The notes beneath the pieces are model-generated. The model was not told the DNA's origin and ran no database searches. It saw only the letters and a list, made by a program, of their open reading frames with translations. Below, piece by piece: positions 48,801 to 63,037 of a stretch of DNA of 64,000 nt (its first letter is position 1; each line of letters begins with the position of its first letter). This DNA comes from Setophaga petechia (taxonomy: Eukaryota; Chordata; Aves; Passeriformes; Parulidae), in the NCBI GenBank assembly GCA_024362935.1, contig JANCRA010000019.1, positions 7,250,501 to 7,314,500 of the forward strand, in the 5' to 3' direction. A program made the translations under genes and the position numbers.

Positions 48801-51800
48801 CGGACTATGGTGTCTTCAAAGTTTCCTTATTCTTGCCTTGAATTCATATAGCTTTAAGATGCTGCTTAACCATAGCTTTAACCATATTTCAGAGTTTGAA
48901 TGCTTGATATTTGCAGGAAGAAATGTGAAAAAGAAAGAAAAACATAATAATTTCCAATCATCAAATATTTTGGGTGAGTCATTCGCCTGCATTGCCAGAT
49001 AAATGCAACAGGACATCCTGTGACCGTTGGGCAGTTTCTTTAACTTCTCCCTTTTTTTCCCTACAGCATAAATAGCAAAATAGGAAAGAAAGTGGCAGTA
49101 GAGTCCTGTCTAGGCACTCCTCTTTGCTTGGATTCTCTCCCACGTCAGGAGAGGGAAGTCAGTCACCTCGGGGGTTACTACCTGCACTGGTGCTGGGATA
49201 TACGGATGGATTGTGGTCTGCTCCTGGCCAGCAGCAGGTAATTCAAAGGCAAAGCCTCCTGAGTGTGTTTAGAGAAGCTGATGTTATTTTCCTGAGCCTT
49301 TTGCCTTGTGGAGGAGTTTCTTCACTGGAGCTCTTCTGGGAAGGACCTGGAAGGGGCATTTCTGTGCTGCCAGTCCTTTCTCTCTCCCAAATTCAAGACT
49401 AATCATCCCCAGCTAAATTTTTAGGTCCTGCATGCCTAGTAGAAGAATTTTTAAGAGATTTCACTCATTTCTTTTGGATGCCACCAAAGGGATACAGATG
49501 ACCAGAATACCAGTAAAAGTGATGTAACGGCAGTAAAACAAATGCTGCTCCCAACAAAAGAAAGCAATAAATCAGAAAACCATAATTCTGGTCACAGAGT
49601 TGGCATATTTAAAGAGAGAGAAGGAAAAGCTGAATAACTGGAAAAATAAAATACTTCTTGTTTCTACTCTATATGCAAGCACAAACAGAGCTTTGAACCT
49701 TTGATCTATAAAAAGCCAATCTGATCTTATGCAAAGGCCTTGGGAAAAAAAAATATCTGATCCAAGGAAGATAAACATCTAGTCAGAAATCTTAGAGTAA
49801 GCCTGAGAGACAGTTTGCATATGTGTGAGTATACATATATAATCACCAAAAATTAAACAGACAGCTTTATGCTGACTGTTTAAGTGAGAGGGAATTAGTG
49901 GAGAGAGAACAAATCAATAAAGCACAACTTTCAGTAATAGTTCTTGGCAGAATTTTGGAGGCATGACTTCACATGAAATAACTGGAGTCTCCTGAGATTT
50001 ATCTCCCTCCTCAAAATCCCTTTCCCAAACTTGTCACTACCATGACACTTAGAAGTTGATGAAACTGGGATTGTCATGTATTAAAAAGGGGTTTATTTGA
50101 ATTAAAATTGTCTTTTATTATATATTCCCTTTACATCATGTCAGGAAACATTCTACTTTGCTTATGCAGTACCAAACTCGGTGATTTTCTATTCTGGCCA
50201 TGGTTTCAATTAACCCCACTAATAATTATCAGGAACAAATCTACAAATAAATAAGTCTCATAACTTCACGATCTGACAGAGAAATGAAGAAAAATCTATG
50301 TCTAACTACTATCATGTATGTTTAATTGTGGCACTGTTCTTCCCCTCTCTCCCATATACACAGAACTTCAGCAGGCAGAACAATAAAGACCAGGCTCCTT
50401 GGTTTCATTTGTTATTTAATCACCACTATCTTCAGGGTGAGAAGTTTCCCATAGTTCTTTTACACACCTCTCATCTGGACTTCTCCCACTCCCTCATTCT
50501 TTGAGTGTTTTCCTGATCTGGTCACAGGTATGCTGGCAGCAGGCATTCTGTTCTTTGTATTGGCAAAAGTTTTTCCCCCCATTTTTCAATTACCGATTCT
50601 TTTCCTCTTCCAGTTCCATCTGTTTCACAACAGATTTTGTCAGCAAAACACCTTCTACTCCCTATCTGCTTTCCACATCAGATTCGTGCCTTAAGTCTAG
50701 ACTGGAAGTCTTTAGGGCAGGGACTGTCTCTAGGTTAACATTTATATATGTTTACTTATGCTCAAAAAGCCCCAGCTTCAAACCTCAAAATCCAATTACA
50801 GTAATTAATATTGGTGTGGGTGAAAATGTTTTAGCCTATTAATTCCAGGAACCACTCTAAACACTACTTTCTAGCATTAACCAAAAGCTGGAGGTTGCTA
50901 TCCATTTCTTCCTGGCCCTCCTAACCCCTGAGCTCTTCTTTCATCCGGCTTCAGACTCTGCAGCTTCTCTTGAGACGGCTCAATAATTGCAGTATCAAGC
51001 CCTTTCTTTTTCTCTCTTTTATTTGCAATAGCCTTCCTGAATAATTTGGGCTTTCCTGGCTTTTCTTCAAATATTACCTGAACCACATCTTCCTCTTCTA
51101 ATTGTTCTCACACTATTGTTTTCTAAAGCCTTTGATTTAGCTGGTTTAGTAAAATATGCTATGAAAAAAATGCCACAGGAAAAAAGTGTTCCTTTGTCCC
51201 AGATGTTATTTGTATTTCTGTAATAGCTGGGAATTCTATATATAGTTTACCCACTAACCTGCTTTCAGTGTTTGTTGTTGGTGATTGCAGTATCACTTTT
51301 CTATTACGTTCTTATCGCCTGGTCTGGTGTAATCTCTGTAATCGTTTACTGCTCCTTGTACTTCAGAGCACACCTAATACTCCAGTTTCAAGATGTACTT
51401 GTTTCCTTTATCTTTGATGACTGACACAGTTGAACCAGTTCACAAAAATAGTCTTTTCTGAGTAGTTAGTTGCAAAATTTTTGTTTAAATCATCTCAGGA
51501 AATAAACAGTGGAGCTGGGAAGGTTGGATTTTTACATTTATGTTTGTCATTTTGCTTATTTATTTTTGTAAAGCCTGCTTCAGTGTAACCCACTACTGGA
51601 AAATGTCAAAAAGCATAACACAAAGAATGTGTAGCAGCATGTTTAAAGGTGATATACTTATTTTTGTATGAGAAGTGGGTAATTCTCCACCTACTGCCTC
51701 TATCTAGCCTGCTTTGTCTGGTCAAAATGCATCTCTGTCAGAGAACTGGTGTGTGGCTTATGTGGAGGTCACACTGCCCCTTTCCTTTAGTGTGGCACAA

Positions 51801-53147
51801 ACAGTCCTCAAGGTTCATGGTCTTGTTTGCAGGCAATGCAGGAGAATGACAAAGGAACAAAGGAAGCTGCCCTTTCATGTCTTGGCTTTGCCCCGGTCTC
51901 CTGGGGCTGGAAGTGTGGGTGCTGGAGCCTGCAGCTGCAGAGCAGGGGTGTCCCAGGAGGTGACATGGCCTCCCAGACGCTGTGGCCTGTGCCTGGGGCT
52001 GCCTGAGGCTCTGGCAAGTGCTGCATGACTGCTCTGCACAGGAGTTTGGTCCCATGGTCCCAGCTGGTGCACTCAGCCTCAGCTGCTCTCAGAGGCAGGT
52101 GCACAGAGTGGTGGTCCTGGGCAGGTGCTTCCTGACTACCCTGGAGTGAGCTGAGGCACAGACTTGCCTTCACCCACCCAGTCAGCCAAACAAGAACCAT
52201 CAGAATCTCCTACAGACATCTTTGTGCCTTGCAAACATCTGTCTCTGCCTCTCTCTGCCTTCACATTCTACCACAGTCCAGTTGCAGACACACTCCCCAT
52301 CTCTGAATTCCCACATACAGGTAGCATGAGCAGTCCTTAAACCACAGCCAAATGCTAAGAGTGGATTTATTTCATGACCTCACTAACGAGACCTGGCCAC
52401 AGGGTCCCTCTGGCTAAGTTCATCCCAGCTGGCAGCAGGGATGGGGGCTCGCTGCCTGCCTCACCAGGACAAAAGATGTCTGTACGTGCCTGACAGGAAT
52501 TCTCCTCAAAAAAGGCAGAGGATGAACAACAGTAACCCTAAGGAATAGTGTTTCCCACATCAACATTTTTAGCGTTCCTAGCTTCAAGGTCACTTTGAGC
52601 AAAACTATTCCCTCCTCATCAATCTTCCTGTTTTAACCCTTTCCTCTCAAGAGTCTCACAAGTGCAACACCCAGGGAAGCAGCCCTGGAATACTTAGTGA
52701 AGCTCACCCCCATTGGTAAGGGCCCTGTTGCTCTCCTCAGGCCTTCTCACATTCACACACTCTTCATTTGAAGGTCCAAAATGTTTTGAGATCTCCTTGT
52801 CAGTTCCCTCCTGGCACATGCCACTGAAGTGTGGCTGTTGAGTGGAGAAGCTCTCTACCCTACCAAGTTCTTCCTTCCTCTTTCTGTCTCATGCAACCTG
52901 GCAGTTTCTTTGAGTAGTGGGAATCCCATGGGACTCCTTCACAGAGATTTTAACTGTTTCTCTTTTTAAAGAAATAGCCCACACTGGTTCCTGTTTATCT
53001 TCATTTGTAGTCTCCACTGTGCAGATAAGGGGGAAGCCACGAGATCAAAAGTAAATGGGCTGCTTAGTCCTTGAAGACTTTATCTGCTGTGCCTGAGGGA
53101 TCTGTCATTTCAATGACATTTCTAAGTGCCAAAATTAAATATTTTTC
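42861..53147. other. Intergenic, no gene recognised
   Basis: Mixed unique sequence with a T-rich stretch (44085-44155). GC-richer islands at 43300-43745 and 51860-52200 leave several overlapping frames open on both strands. Their predicted peptides are low-similarity, Cys/Gln/Pro-rich and unrecognised. I looked for the first coding exon of LYN (N-terminal MGCIKSK) and did not see it. Confidence 0.55.
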
Positions 53148-53268
53148 TCACAGAGTCAATTAGGCTGGAAAAGACCTCCTAGATCAGCAAGTCCAATCTT
53201 CTCGCCCTAAGCAGCTTGTGTTCTGGGCCTATTCTTTCAGGAAACACCAGCATGCAAGGTTTCTTTAT
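53148..53268 (-). mobile_element. CR1 3' tail, antisense
   Basis: The + strand reads TCACAGAGTCAATTAGGCTG, GAAAAGACCTCCTAGATCAG and CAAGTCCAATC, the reverse complement of a CR1 3' end. It is short and diverged. Confidence 0.75.
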
Positions 53269-53462
53269 GTGTTTACAATTACTGAGCAGCCTTAACTTTG
53301 CTCTGCATGCCATAAAAGCAAGTTAATACTGCTCTTGGTAGTCAAAAACAGACTCTTGCCAAAACTGCTATTCAGAACTCTCCTTTCAAGAAACAACATA
53401 TTACAGACTGCAGTGATCATGCAGTTCTCAGATATTTGCAACTTGGATTTTTGTTTATTTGC

Positions 53463-53521
53463 AATTACAATATTTATTATCATTATACAATTATAATTGT
53501 ATTATTGCAATTATTGTAATT
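53463..53521. repeat. Nested AT-rich palindrome
   Basis: An 18-bp perfect palindrome (ATACAATTATAATTGTAT, 53485-53502) sits inside a second pair of 10-bp arms (AATTACAATA at 53463, TATTGTAATT at 53512). It is almost free of G and C. Confidence 0.8.
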
Positions 53522-54109
53522 TTGTCCTTTTTTATATACTTTGCCTCATACGTGGGACAGATGTGTCTTAATATCTTTGTTGTTTTTGTGGTTTTTTATC
53601 AAGATTTTGGTATTGTCATTAACATCCATTATATTGGTTGTTAAATATATATCTAAATCTGGCTTTTAAATATCAAGCAAGGAAATAGCTGCACAGAGTG
53701 GAAGTGCTGTCCTATGCAGACACTGGACACAGCATCAGGGTACAATTTCAATGGGTGGGCTCAACCTCATGGGTGCCAAGTTGGCTGTGACTCTTCCAGC
53801 ACATTTCTTGGTCAATAGATTTCTTCTAGCCACTATCTGCAGATCAGCAAAGAGCTAAAGCAACTTCTTCCTGTTCAAAGACAGCCAGGCATGGGAGAGC
53901 ATGATGAAAAATTGAAAGGTGTGCACATGAATAAAAAGTGTGGCCTCACTTTGGGGCCGGAGCTGCTGATGGCTGACCAGGTAGGGAAAAAGGCTTGACT
54001 GGGGTGGATTGAAGAGAAGCTTATTTGAGAAGAAAGCCTTAGGGAAACAGAGATTAGCAGATCAAAGACATTTAATGTTCAACTTTCCACTCAAATCAGG
54101 GCTAGCTTC
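53522..54109. other. Unassigned sequence between two antisense CR1 pieces
   Basis: No gene or repeat recognised. If the flanking pieces came from one CR1 copy, this segment and the 53.3-53.5 kb stretch would be a later insertion. Confidence 0.5.
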
Positions 54110-54490
54110 AAAGTTGGATCAGGTTGCTGAGGGTCCTGTCTAGGATTTCTGAGCATCTCCATGGATGGAGATCCTACAAGCTCTCTGGGCACTTGTTGGT
54201 TTAACTACCCTCATGAAGAAAACAGTTTTCCTTCGCTCCATCTGGAATTTTTACAGCTGTAACTTTGGCCATTGCATCTTATCATTTCATTCTGCATATC
54301 CAAAAATCTGGCATTTTCTTCCCGATAACACATCTTCAAGTAGCTGAAGATTAAAATTAGACCTTCATCCAGCCATTTCTTCTCCATGATGAACACAGGT
54401 GTCAGCTTTTCCTCATGCATCATTATGATGCAGTTCTCTAAGGATCTTTGTGGCCCTCTGCTGAACCAGCCCCAGTCTGCAAATTGATCA
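54110..54490 (-). mobile_element. CR1 fragment, antisense, end of ORF2 region
   Basis: The + strand has ACACATCTTCAAGTAGCTGA, GTCAGCTTTTCCTCATG, CTAAGGATCTTTGTGGCCCT and CTGCTGAACCAGCCCCAGT, the known order of an antisense CR1 from the 3' UTR back into the end of reverse transcriptase. It is heavily mutated and has no open frame of note. Confidence 0.85.
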
Positions 54491-55659
54491 CTGATGAGGA
54501 AGGGGTGAAAGATAGTAGGGTAGGAGAAAAAGTAGGAGAATAAAGAGAACAAGGAGGGAAACCTTCAAAAAACAAAGTCTAGAAAAATTAGGATGCCATA
54601 TGCAAAAGAAAATAGAAGGTATTAAGGTTAAAGAATAGCATGAGAAAAGTGGCACATAGTTCCAGCTGTGCTCTGTAGTAGCTCTTTTACTAGATTACAA
54701 GAGCATCTCAAGACTTTCTTTCAAAAAGCTTTTATCTAAGAGAGCTGTTGTTCCACTGATTCATTATAAAGGTTAGTGTTGATGTCGTTTTCTCTCAAAA
54801 ATGGCTTACTAGATGTCTAATTAATTTTGCAGTAGTGTGCATGAATTATGGAGAGTATGAAGTAGGAGGTTATTCACATAAGATATCTGCCCAGAAAAGT
54901 GAGTGATACTGGTTTTTGCACTAGACTTGTTCTCTCACAAACACTCATGCTTAAGACAAACAACACTTAGACAGAGATGTAGGAGTGGCAGATAGTGGTT
55001 CCCAGGTCCAGATTCCTTTATTTTCTTTATCACAGAAGGCATGTCCATGAACTTGCTGTGCAGCCACAATTCCCATTTGTTTTGAAGAATCCTCATCTTC
55101 TGGAAGCTGCTTGCAAAAGGGTCACGTGACAGTTTTTCCTCAAAGTGGGCTGTATCTGTCACTAATAGAAATGTCTTCTACTGCTTTGGGACTATTGTGA
55201 ACCTTTCCTCTGATCATAAGCTTGACAGATCAACTGGCTGCTGCCTAATGACCCTGTTACTGTGGCTGGCAGACATTGATTTGACACATCAGGGCAGGCA
55301 GGTTCTTTGGAGGCTGGGTAATGTCAGTCCTTGACAATGCACTACATTCATGCAGAGATAATGGCAAAGCAGAGCAACATTTGAGTAATGTTACCAAGCC
55401 CCCATGATTTAAACTGTGCGCACATTGGCCTTTTTAGAGGAAATAGATAGTGTTTTACTCAGAAAATTATATATTTTACATTTTCAGCAACACCTGCAAA
55501 TTATTAATCACCTACCTCATGCCGTGGATATTGTTTCCATTAAAAAAAAATCTTCTTGACTAATCTATTTGATTAGTCATCAAAGTAGATGTCAGTAGTT
55601 TTCCAAAACTGTGACCTGTATTGAAATAATAATGTTATCAATAGGGGATGGCATTTCAC

Positions 55660-56876
55660 CGAGGGCAAGTCCTGCCTGACCACGTTGTGACCTTCTAAGT
55701 TGGAGTGACCACATCAGTGGACAAGGGAAGGACTACAGAAGTCATTTACCTGGACTGACATAAAGCCACTGGCATGATCCCCCACAACATCCTTGTCTCT
55801 AATTTGGAGAGAGATGGATTTGATCAGCTGGATAAGAAATCAAAGGGACAGTTGCATCCAGAGGGTAGTGGTCAATGGCTCAGAGTGTCAATGGACATCA
55901 GTCTGAGGTCTGTACTGGGACCAGTGTTATTTAATATCTTTATTAATGACATAGACAAAGGAATTGAGTGCACCCTCAGCAAATCTGTAGATGACACCAA
56001 TCTGAGAGGTGCAGTTGCCACACCTGAAGGACTGGATGCCATCCAGAAGGACCTGGACAATCTCAAGAAGTATGGGAATCTCAATTTAATGAGGTTTAAC
56101 AAGACCAGGTGCTGGTGCTGAACCCAGCTCAGGGCAGCTCCCTGTCTCAGCACAGGCTGGGGATGAACAGAGCAAGAGCTCTGTTCTGTCCTATGAGAAG
56201 GACTTGGGGGTCTGGGTGGATGAGAGGCTGGACATGACCCAGCAATGGCACTCACAGCCCAGAAAGCCAAATGTGTCCTGGGCTGCATCCAAAGCAGCGT
56301 GAGCAGCAGGGACAGGGAGGGGTTCTGCCCCTCTGCTCCACTCTGGTGAGAGCACACCTGCAGTGCTGCATCCAGCTCTGGGGTCCCCAGCACAGGAAGG
56401 ACATGGACCTGTTGGAGCAAGTCCAGAGGAGGGCCACCAAGATGATTAGAGGGATGGAGCACCTCTCCTATGAGCAAAGGCTGAGAGAATTGAGTTTATT
56501 TAGTCTGGAAAAGAAAAGGCTTGGGGGTGACGGAATTGTGAACAGAGCATGCAAGAAAGATGGAGAGGAGATGAAGGATCTTTTTGCAAGAGCAAAAAGT
56601 GACAAGGACAAGGGGGAATGACCAAACTGAAAGAGACCGTGTTTAGCTTAGATATTAGGAAGAAGTTCTTTCTGTGGGGCTGGCGAGGCACTGGAACAGG
56701 TTGCACATGGAAGTTGTGGGAGCCCCATCCCTGGAAGTCCTGCACCGGGTTGAATGGAGCTCTAAACAACCTGGTCTAGTGAAAAGCATCCCTGGCCATG
56801 CCAGGGGGTTGAAACCAGATGATCTTTAAGGTCTTTTTCAATCCCAACCATTCTGTGATTTTATGATTCTCTGAAT
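55660..56876 (+). mobile_element. CR1 LINE, 5'-truncated 1.2-kb copy with broken ORF2
   Basis: The longest CR1 here. 55774-56121 translates to the reverse-transcriptase core, with SVLGPVLFNIFINDID and a changed catalytic box (SVDDT in place of the usual FADDT), followed by a stop. 56390-56520 reads [20 protein letters not shown] and LFSLEKKRL in a second frame, so at least one frameshift and several stops separate the parts. The 3' UTR follows: GAGGCACTGGAACAGGTTGC, AACAACCTGGTCTAGTG, and the end ACCATTCTGTGATTTTATGA with octamer-like repeats. Inactive. Confidence 0.93.
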
Positions 56877-59800
56877 CCAGCTAAGCTCTTTTGGTGACAA
56901 TATCCAAGGTGCTGGGAGTCCCCTAGTAGCTGCACATCTTCTGGATGGTTCTGATACCCTCCATTGTCCTTGTAGCTCCCTATTTAGTAGCCTTCCTGGG
57001 AGGTGAAAGACTTGGAAAACATATATTGTCTTTTTTATTTTTCAAGCCCAAAATAATGTAGTTTTTCCTGTTTACTTTCACCAGCTTTATTTAGCACAAA
57101 TGTAAAACAGGAAAAACTCTTTCTATGATAATTTATGTAGAAGTTTAAATTAAATTCTAATCTACTGTGTATCATATTTTAGTTAAGAACATTAAAGATT
57201 GGGTTAATTCAGTTTATCTCTGGGCCTGCATAGTCCATGAGACCACTCACAGCTGCACCTGAAGAAATTCTGTTATAGACAAGCAAATATCAAATTAGCC
57301 ATAATTATCATATAGCAATTTGCATGGCTAATGCCATGTATGCTTCTCTGTTGGTTTGAGGACTACACAGTGCAGGTCTGTGTTTCTTTTTGTGAGTGAG
57401 CTTGATGTACCTCTGAGTACCAGGAAGCTAAAATGTAACCCTTTATGGGCAAGAGGGCTGCCTCAGCATAGCAGTGTGTCCACATGCTGGAACCCAATTT
57501 CAGGTTGCACTAATGACCTTGTGTTAGTAGTATGAACAGTTCAATTTGTTAATAGAAGTTGTTTAATAAAATCTAATGTAACAGCATGGATCACAGAAAA
57601 AACATGGCAAATATGCTTGTCAATTTACTTCATACGGATGAAAATTAAAAATTTAATTTAAAAATTAATTTAAATAATCTGATCTCTCTTAACAGGCATG
57701 CTATCTACAACAATAGCCTAATCACTCCAGAGCTCAGTCTGAAGTTGCTTTTGACATTTGAGTTGTGTTTATAGTGCCACTCGTGCCTCCAAGGCTGTGG
57801 TCCAACACAACAGTACAGCTCACTTTAAATACTACTGGACCAATCTTGCAGCAGCTAATACAAAACACTGCCCTGATACATAAAGTGTAATGCCTTAATG
57901 GCTTAAATTTTAGATCAATGAACTTTAAGCTGGCTTTAAATTAAGATGGTTATAAGTATAAATCCAGTGCCTCTTTCACAGCTAGCACCATTCCAAGAGT
58001 CTGCCAAAATTCCCTGTTGTCTCTGCCCTGCTCAAGGACAACCATCCTTTGATGTCAGCTGCAACCTTGCAGTCTTACTTGTGTTGGTCATCTCTAAGGG
58101 ACACTCAGCAGTCAGATATCTTTGTCATGGATCTTTCCCTAGATTTCTGCCTTGCCTCACATCTTCTCACCAAATCTTTTCCTTCACCCTTTCCTTTGCC
58201 TTGGCATTCTCACAGTCTGCTAATACAGCACCATCACTGACCCACAGCCAAGCCATAAATTTTTGCAAGCCTCAAATACCACTTAAATACAGGTGGTGTT
58301 CCTCAGAAACCACCCCGAAGGCTGCTCTGCACGGAAGCTGCCAACAGCTGAGCTGAAACAGTCAGAGCAGAAGCTGCTGGTCTAGACTTTCAAATAACCT
58401 TTGTAAAATTTCATTACTTGTTTAGATAAGGAAAGAACAAGGATTACTTGTATTCACCTGCTAAACGAATTCAGATGACTGTGGCCAAAAACAGAACAGC
58501 AAGAACATGGTAGCCAGTAAGCTCAACAGTCCTGTGGCAGCCAACGGGTGGACACAATAAAGAGGGGGTTGTGATACTAAATAGAGTATCCTAGGACATC
58601 CAAAGAGTGGATCCAGGAGACAAAGCTCACATGTACTAGCACAGACTCAGAATAGGTTGATAGCAACCACAGAGAGTATCAGCAACTCTTACTTCCTCAG
58701 AATTTCCTGCTACCTCCGACTTAGCCTTCCTGACTGCTTCATATCTTATCCTAAACACTTCCACACCAGATAACGTACCCAAGGCTCAGCAGCTGCTAAG
58801 GAACAACTCCTACCAGAGCAGGCACTGCCAGCAGGAGACACTGTGTGAGCTTTTTGCTACAACCTGATCCAGGACAAGAAATCTGGTAGTGCCCATCCTC
58901 CACACTCCATGTGTGGAAATAGAGCCTGTGTCCAGTTTTGTTCAAGATATGATTTTTATTTTTTGCCTTTGCTTTTCAATTACTTTCTACGTTTTTACCA
59001 GCTGAGACTGTTCTTTGGGGCTGGATGACATCAGAGATGTCCAGGGTTGAAATTCCAAATATTCCAAAGTCTGGGGCAAAGAGCTGCAGAGCTGAAATGG
59101 ATGAGATGGCACAGCTGGGATTCCAAAGCCACTAGGGCCTGTCTCCAAGAGCAGGATACAAAGAGCGCCATGGGGAAACAAGAACTGGGAACAGGAAAGT
59201 CAGAGAAAAGATGATTTACTACTCATGTCCGACATATGTGTGATTTCAAGTTACAGCAAACAGCTGTCAGCCACTCAACAGAAAGCATTTAGTCAGGTTG
59301 TCCCTGACAACGTGACCCTCACAAATTTCACAGGAAATGATCAAGCTGCAGCTGGTGGAAGGACTGGCTGTAGTTCCACTTGTTACACTCCTACCCTGCC
59401 ACCATCTGCTCTTTTGGCTCTCTGAGTTTTTGTGAAGGACACAGCCTGCAGACAGGAGCCTGGTTTGGAAGGGCAGTTCAGAAGCCCTTCAGCAGCCTTT
59501 CACATCCATTTGGGAACCCCACCCTGAGGAGGTAAAGCCAGAGGTCCTAGCAACAGTGAAGTTGCTGCTAAGTGCAAGGAGTAAGCAGGCTCATTCAAGG
59601 TGAGGGTTATTCAGCAACTCCAAATGGGCTCAGCAGCAGGTCTGTACCTGGCATGGCTGCACAGCACCAGATAGGCAGGAGATATGAAAGATGTGAGTGC
59701 TGTATGTCCTGCTAGACCAGGCAGCCCCAGCTGACAGCAGTAAAGGATCTGTGGAATGATCCACACTAGCTTCTCTCAACATTCCTGATGATGGAAAATT

Positions 59801-62800
59801 GTACCGGGTCAGGAGACAGGGAATAAAGAGATCGTCCCTATGAGGTTGCCCTTACAGGCAGCACAGCCTTCCAACACATTCTCCATGTCCACAGAGAGTG
59901 CAGGCTGAGAACTTTATACATTGCAGGTGTCACCTAATTTACATGGGTATCTCTCACCTTTCCAAGCCCAAGATGATGGATAATGCATCAGAACAGATTT
60001 AGGTTTCTAGGTTTCATATAACCAAGGCAGCCTTCTTGATGCTCAGAGTTGCTCCAGTGATAACTACTCTATGTCATAGATAAGAGCTGCTTCTCACAAA
60101 CCCTGTGCAAGAAGGAGAGGGGTTTGATAACTTCATCTGGTACCAATTTTTTACTCAGTGGTACCAGCTGTGACTTCACTGACTCAGCTTCCAGAGGTTA
60201 CCATGCATGTGATCCATGGATGGTTCATACAGCTGTGATCAGCAATAGGATTGTCTGCCCACTGTCACTGCAGCTGTTGAAGGGCAACCTGAGCATGGCT
60301 CTGTCCTTGCATGGCAGCAATGCTAACAATGGTCCAGTGCCTTTCCACAGAGAAATTTTCTGTACCAAGTAGCTGATCCTGAAAAAGGAAAGATACTCTT
60401 TAACAACAGCCCACTGTGGAAAATTACTTCAGAAACACCAATTTGCTTCTGAACTAGCAATCTCTGTGGTGCACGACCTGCAAGACACAGGCTGAATGCC
60501 TCTTCAGGCTGATAATAGGAGATGCATTGTCCTGAATACAAAGCAGAAAACAAACAAGCAAACAAAAATATCACCACTGTGTGATCTTGCTAATTTGAAA
60601 TGATCACACACACCTGCTCCTGGATTAGCTCAAATCTGTTCTTTCAGATAATTCAATATTAGTGATCATAGAACTGTGTAGTAAATTAAGCATAAATTAA
60701 ACACATTCTTAATTAATGTGGGCAGTCTCTTCAGATCAATAAGAATATCTGCAAATGGCCACAAATCTTTAAAAGAGGAAGATTCCTGGAATCACTTGTT
60801 GTCAGCTCAACCTTCTCACTGCCTACCTGAATGAACTGTGAAGAACCCATCAGTCCAGCTGCTGTTCTTGGGTCTGTAAGATGATATTCATGAGCACCAC
60901 AACAACCCTTTATCTGAGCAGTCATTTCCACAGAAAGGCAATTGGGATATTCTGTAGAGTGCACATAGGCCATTTTCAGTCTCCATCAGGATATTCAGGA
61001 TGCTGTCCCACCAACACAACCTAGTTTAATGCAGATGGTTCTCAAATTGCCTTCCAGTGTTGGATCTGCTTTGATTCACTGAATAACAATTTTGCTACTC
61101 ACAGCCATGGAACAAGTGGAAACAAAATGGGAAAGATTTATATGTATAAAAGCATATAATGGCAAGTGAATAAAATATTTAAAATCAGCAAAGATGCAGA
61201 AGAAGCAGCTTTTACTAACTTTTAGAATTAGAGGATCTCAAGCTGAGTATTTTTTCTATCTGCTGTACTATTATGAGTTGTTCACAGAAACTGGAAGTAA
61301 CAAGATGAAATAAAAAATGCTGAATTGAGGATTTATGGCCAGAAAGTATCAGTGTAATAAAATGCAAGTGGCTGTGCTTTATGCAGACCACTGCCTCCAT
61401 GAAAGATGCCAGCTTTCCCAGCTTTAGCCTAGTTAGCATGTGAATTGTTAGTCTGAACAACAGATCAAATACATGTTGAGTCAATATACAAAGTTTACAA
61501 GGATCTGTGCATTATTCCCCAAAGTGGTTTAATATTTTCAAAATTTTAGTCACAAAATTAGTCAAGATTGTAAATTATTGCCTGATACATTTCAAATAAT
61601 CATAATGGAACTACCTTCAAAAACTAAGATTTTGTTTATTTGTTTGAATTTTTCTTTAGTGTCACAAAACTTAATTTTCCCAGGCTCCAAACTGGAAATG
61701 AGAGCAGAACTTATAAATATCCACATATAAGGTGCATTAACTTGTCTCATACTTGAAAGTAAAATTTATTTTCTATTTTATTTTTCTTTGAACAAACAAA
61801 AGCAACCAATCTTTAGCACATGAAGGGCATATTTAGAATAAAATTTATTAATATTCTACTTGTAGGTCAACATGACTTTCTTTAAAATAGTAGGTTGCAA
61901 TAAGAAAGGAAATGATGAAAAAAATAATACTGAAGAATATACTGCTTTAATTTTCTCTAGCAACTCTGAGTGAAGTATGACTGCATTACTTGTATCTCAT
62001 TTTTTAAAATCCACTCTTTACTACTTGCTTAAAATTTGCTACATTATTGTAAAACTGTGTTGACAATACGCAATTTACTTAATGATAATATCTTGAGATA
62101 AAATTATGAGAAAAGCAGTACAAGTAGTGACTGTGTAAGTGCTGGAATTTCTAAAGAAAAGACATTTTACTTTGTCTACTGTGATTCCAAAACTCTGGCT
62201 CATACAAAATGGCCAGATGTCTAAATGCTTCAGCTTTACATGTGTCTGTGCTCTATCTTTCCTTGTTCTTTTATAAAGAACTTAAATCCTTGCAAATCTA
62301 CTTTTGAACCAAGTGACTTTTTCCCTGCTTTTTCTTTAATTGAATGAGCCCAGGTATTCCTTGGGATCTCCCTCAAATTATTTCCTTGGTTATGCCATTT
62401 ATGTTTTATTGACTGTTTTTTAGTCTTCTATTAATGCTCTGCTTTTGTATTCATACATACTACAGAAAGAGCTCAGCAGCAATGAGATTAAGGAATAATA
62501 TATAAAATGTAGAGAAAACTTGGTTGCCTGTTTTCATTGTCCATGACAAAGTTTGATTTACTGCCCAGAGTCACTCTTCCCTGCAGTTTGTGCCTCTTCA
62601 TGCCCCCAGATTCAATCCAAACAGGGATCAGCAGCAGCTACCTACACAGGTTTGTAGAGGGATTGGTGGGGACCCTACAAGGCTCATTAAGTCAATAATT
62701 AACAGTGCCCAACCAAATGTCATTGGACATTGCTCTTAGTCTACTCACAAATTGCTCGACTCATCCCTGGTCCAGGCTACCTACCACTCTCAAAAAATAT

Positions 62801-62828
62801 TCCAGAGCTGATCTGAAAGTTAAAATGG
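56877..62828. other. Intergenic, no gene recognised
   Basis: AT-rich sequence (57.0-57.7 kb and 61.1-62.5 kb especially) with a GC-richer middle at 58.3-60.1 kb. Frames are below about 140 codons and unrecognised. No RNA gene or mobile element seen. Confidence 0.55.
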
Positions 62829-62988
62829 TGTAATGGTTTAACCCCAGCTGGCAACTAAGTACCACGCAGCCGCTTACTCACTGTCCTCTTCCCAATGGGA
62901 TAAGGAGGAGACCCGGAAAAAGGTAAAAACCCAGGGGCTGAGATAAGAACTGTTTAATAATCAAAATAAAGTAAAAAAGAATAGTAGT

Positions 62989-63037
<49 letters not shown>

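Noticed and set aside
55872..56477. Minus-strand 201-codon frame
   Set aside because: Antisense of the CR1 ORF2 remnant. The plus strand shows the reverse-transcriptase signature.
34031..62828. First coding exon of LYN, expected downstream by synteny
   Set aside because: No ATG followed by the Gly-Cys-Ile-Lys-Ser N-terminus was found. The gene probably begins beyond the window.
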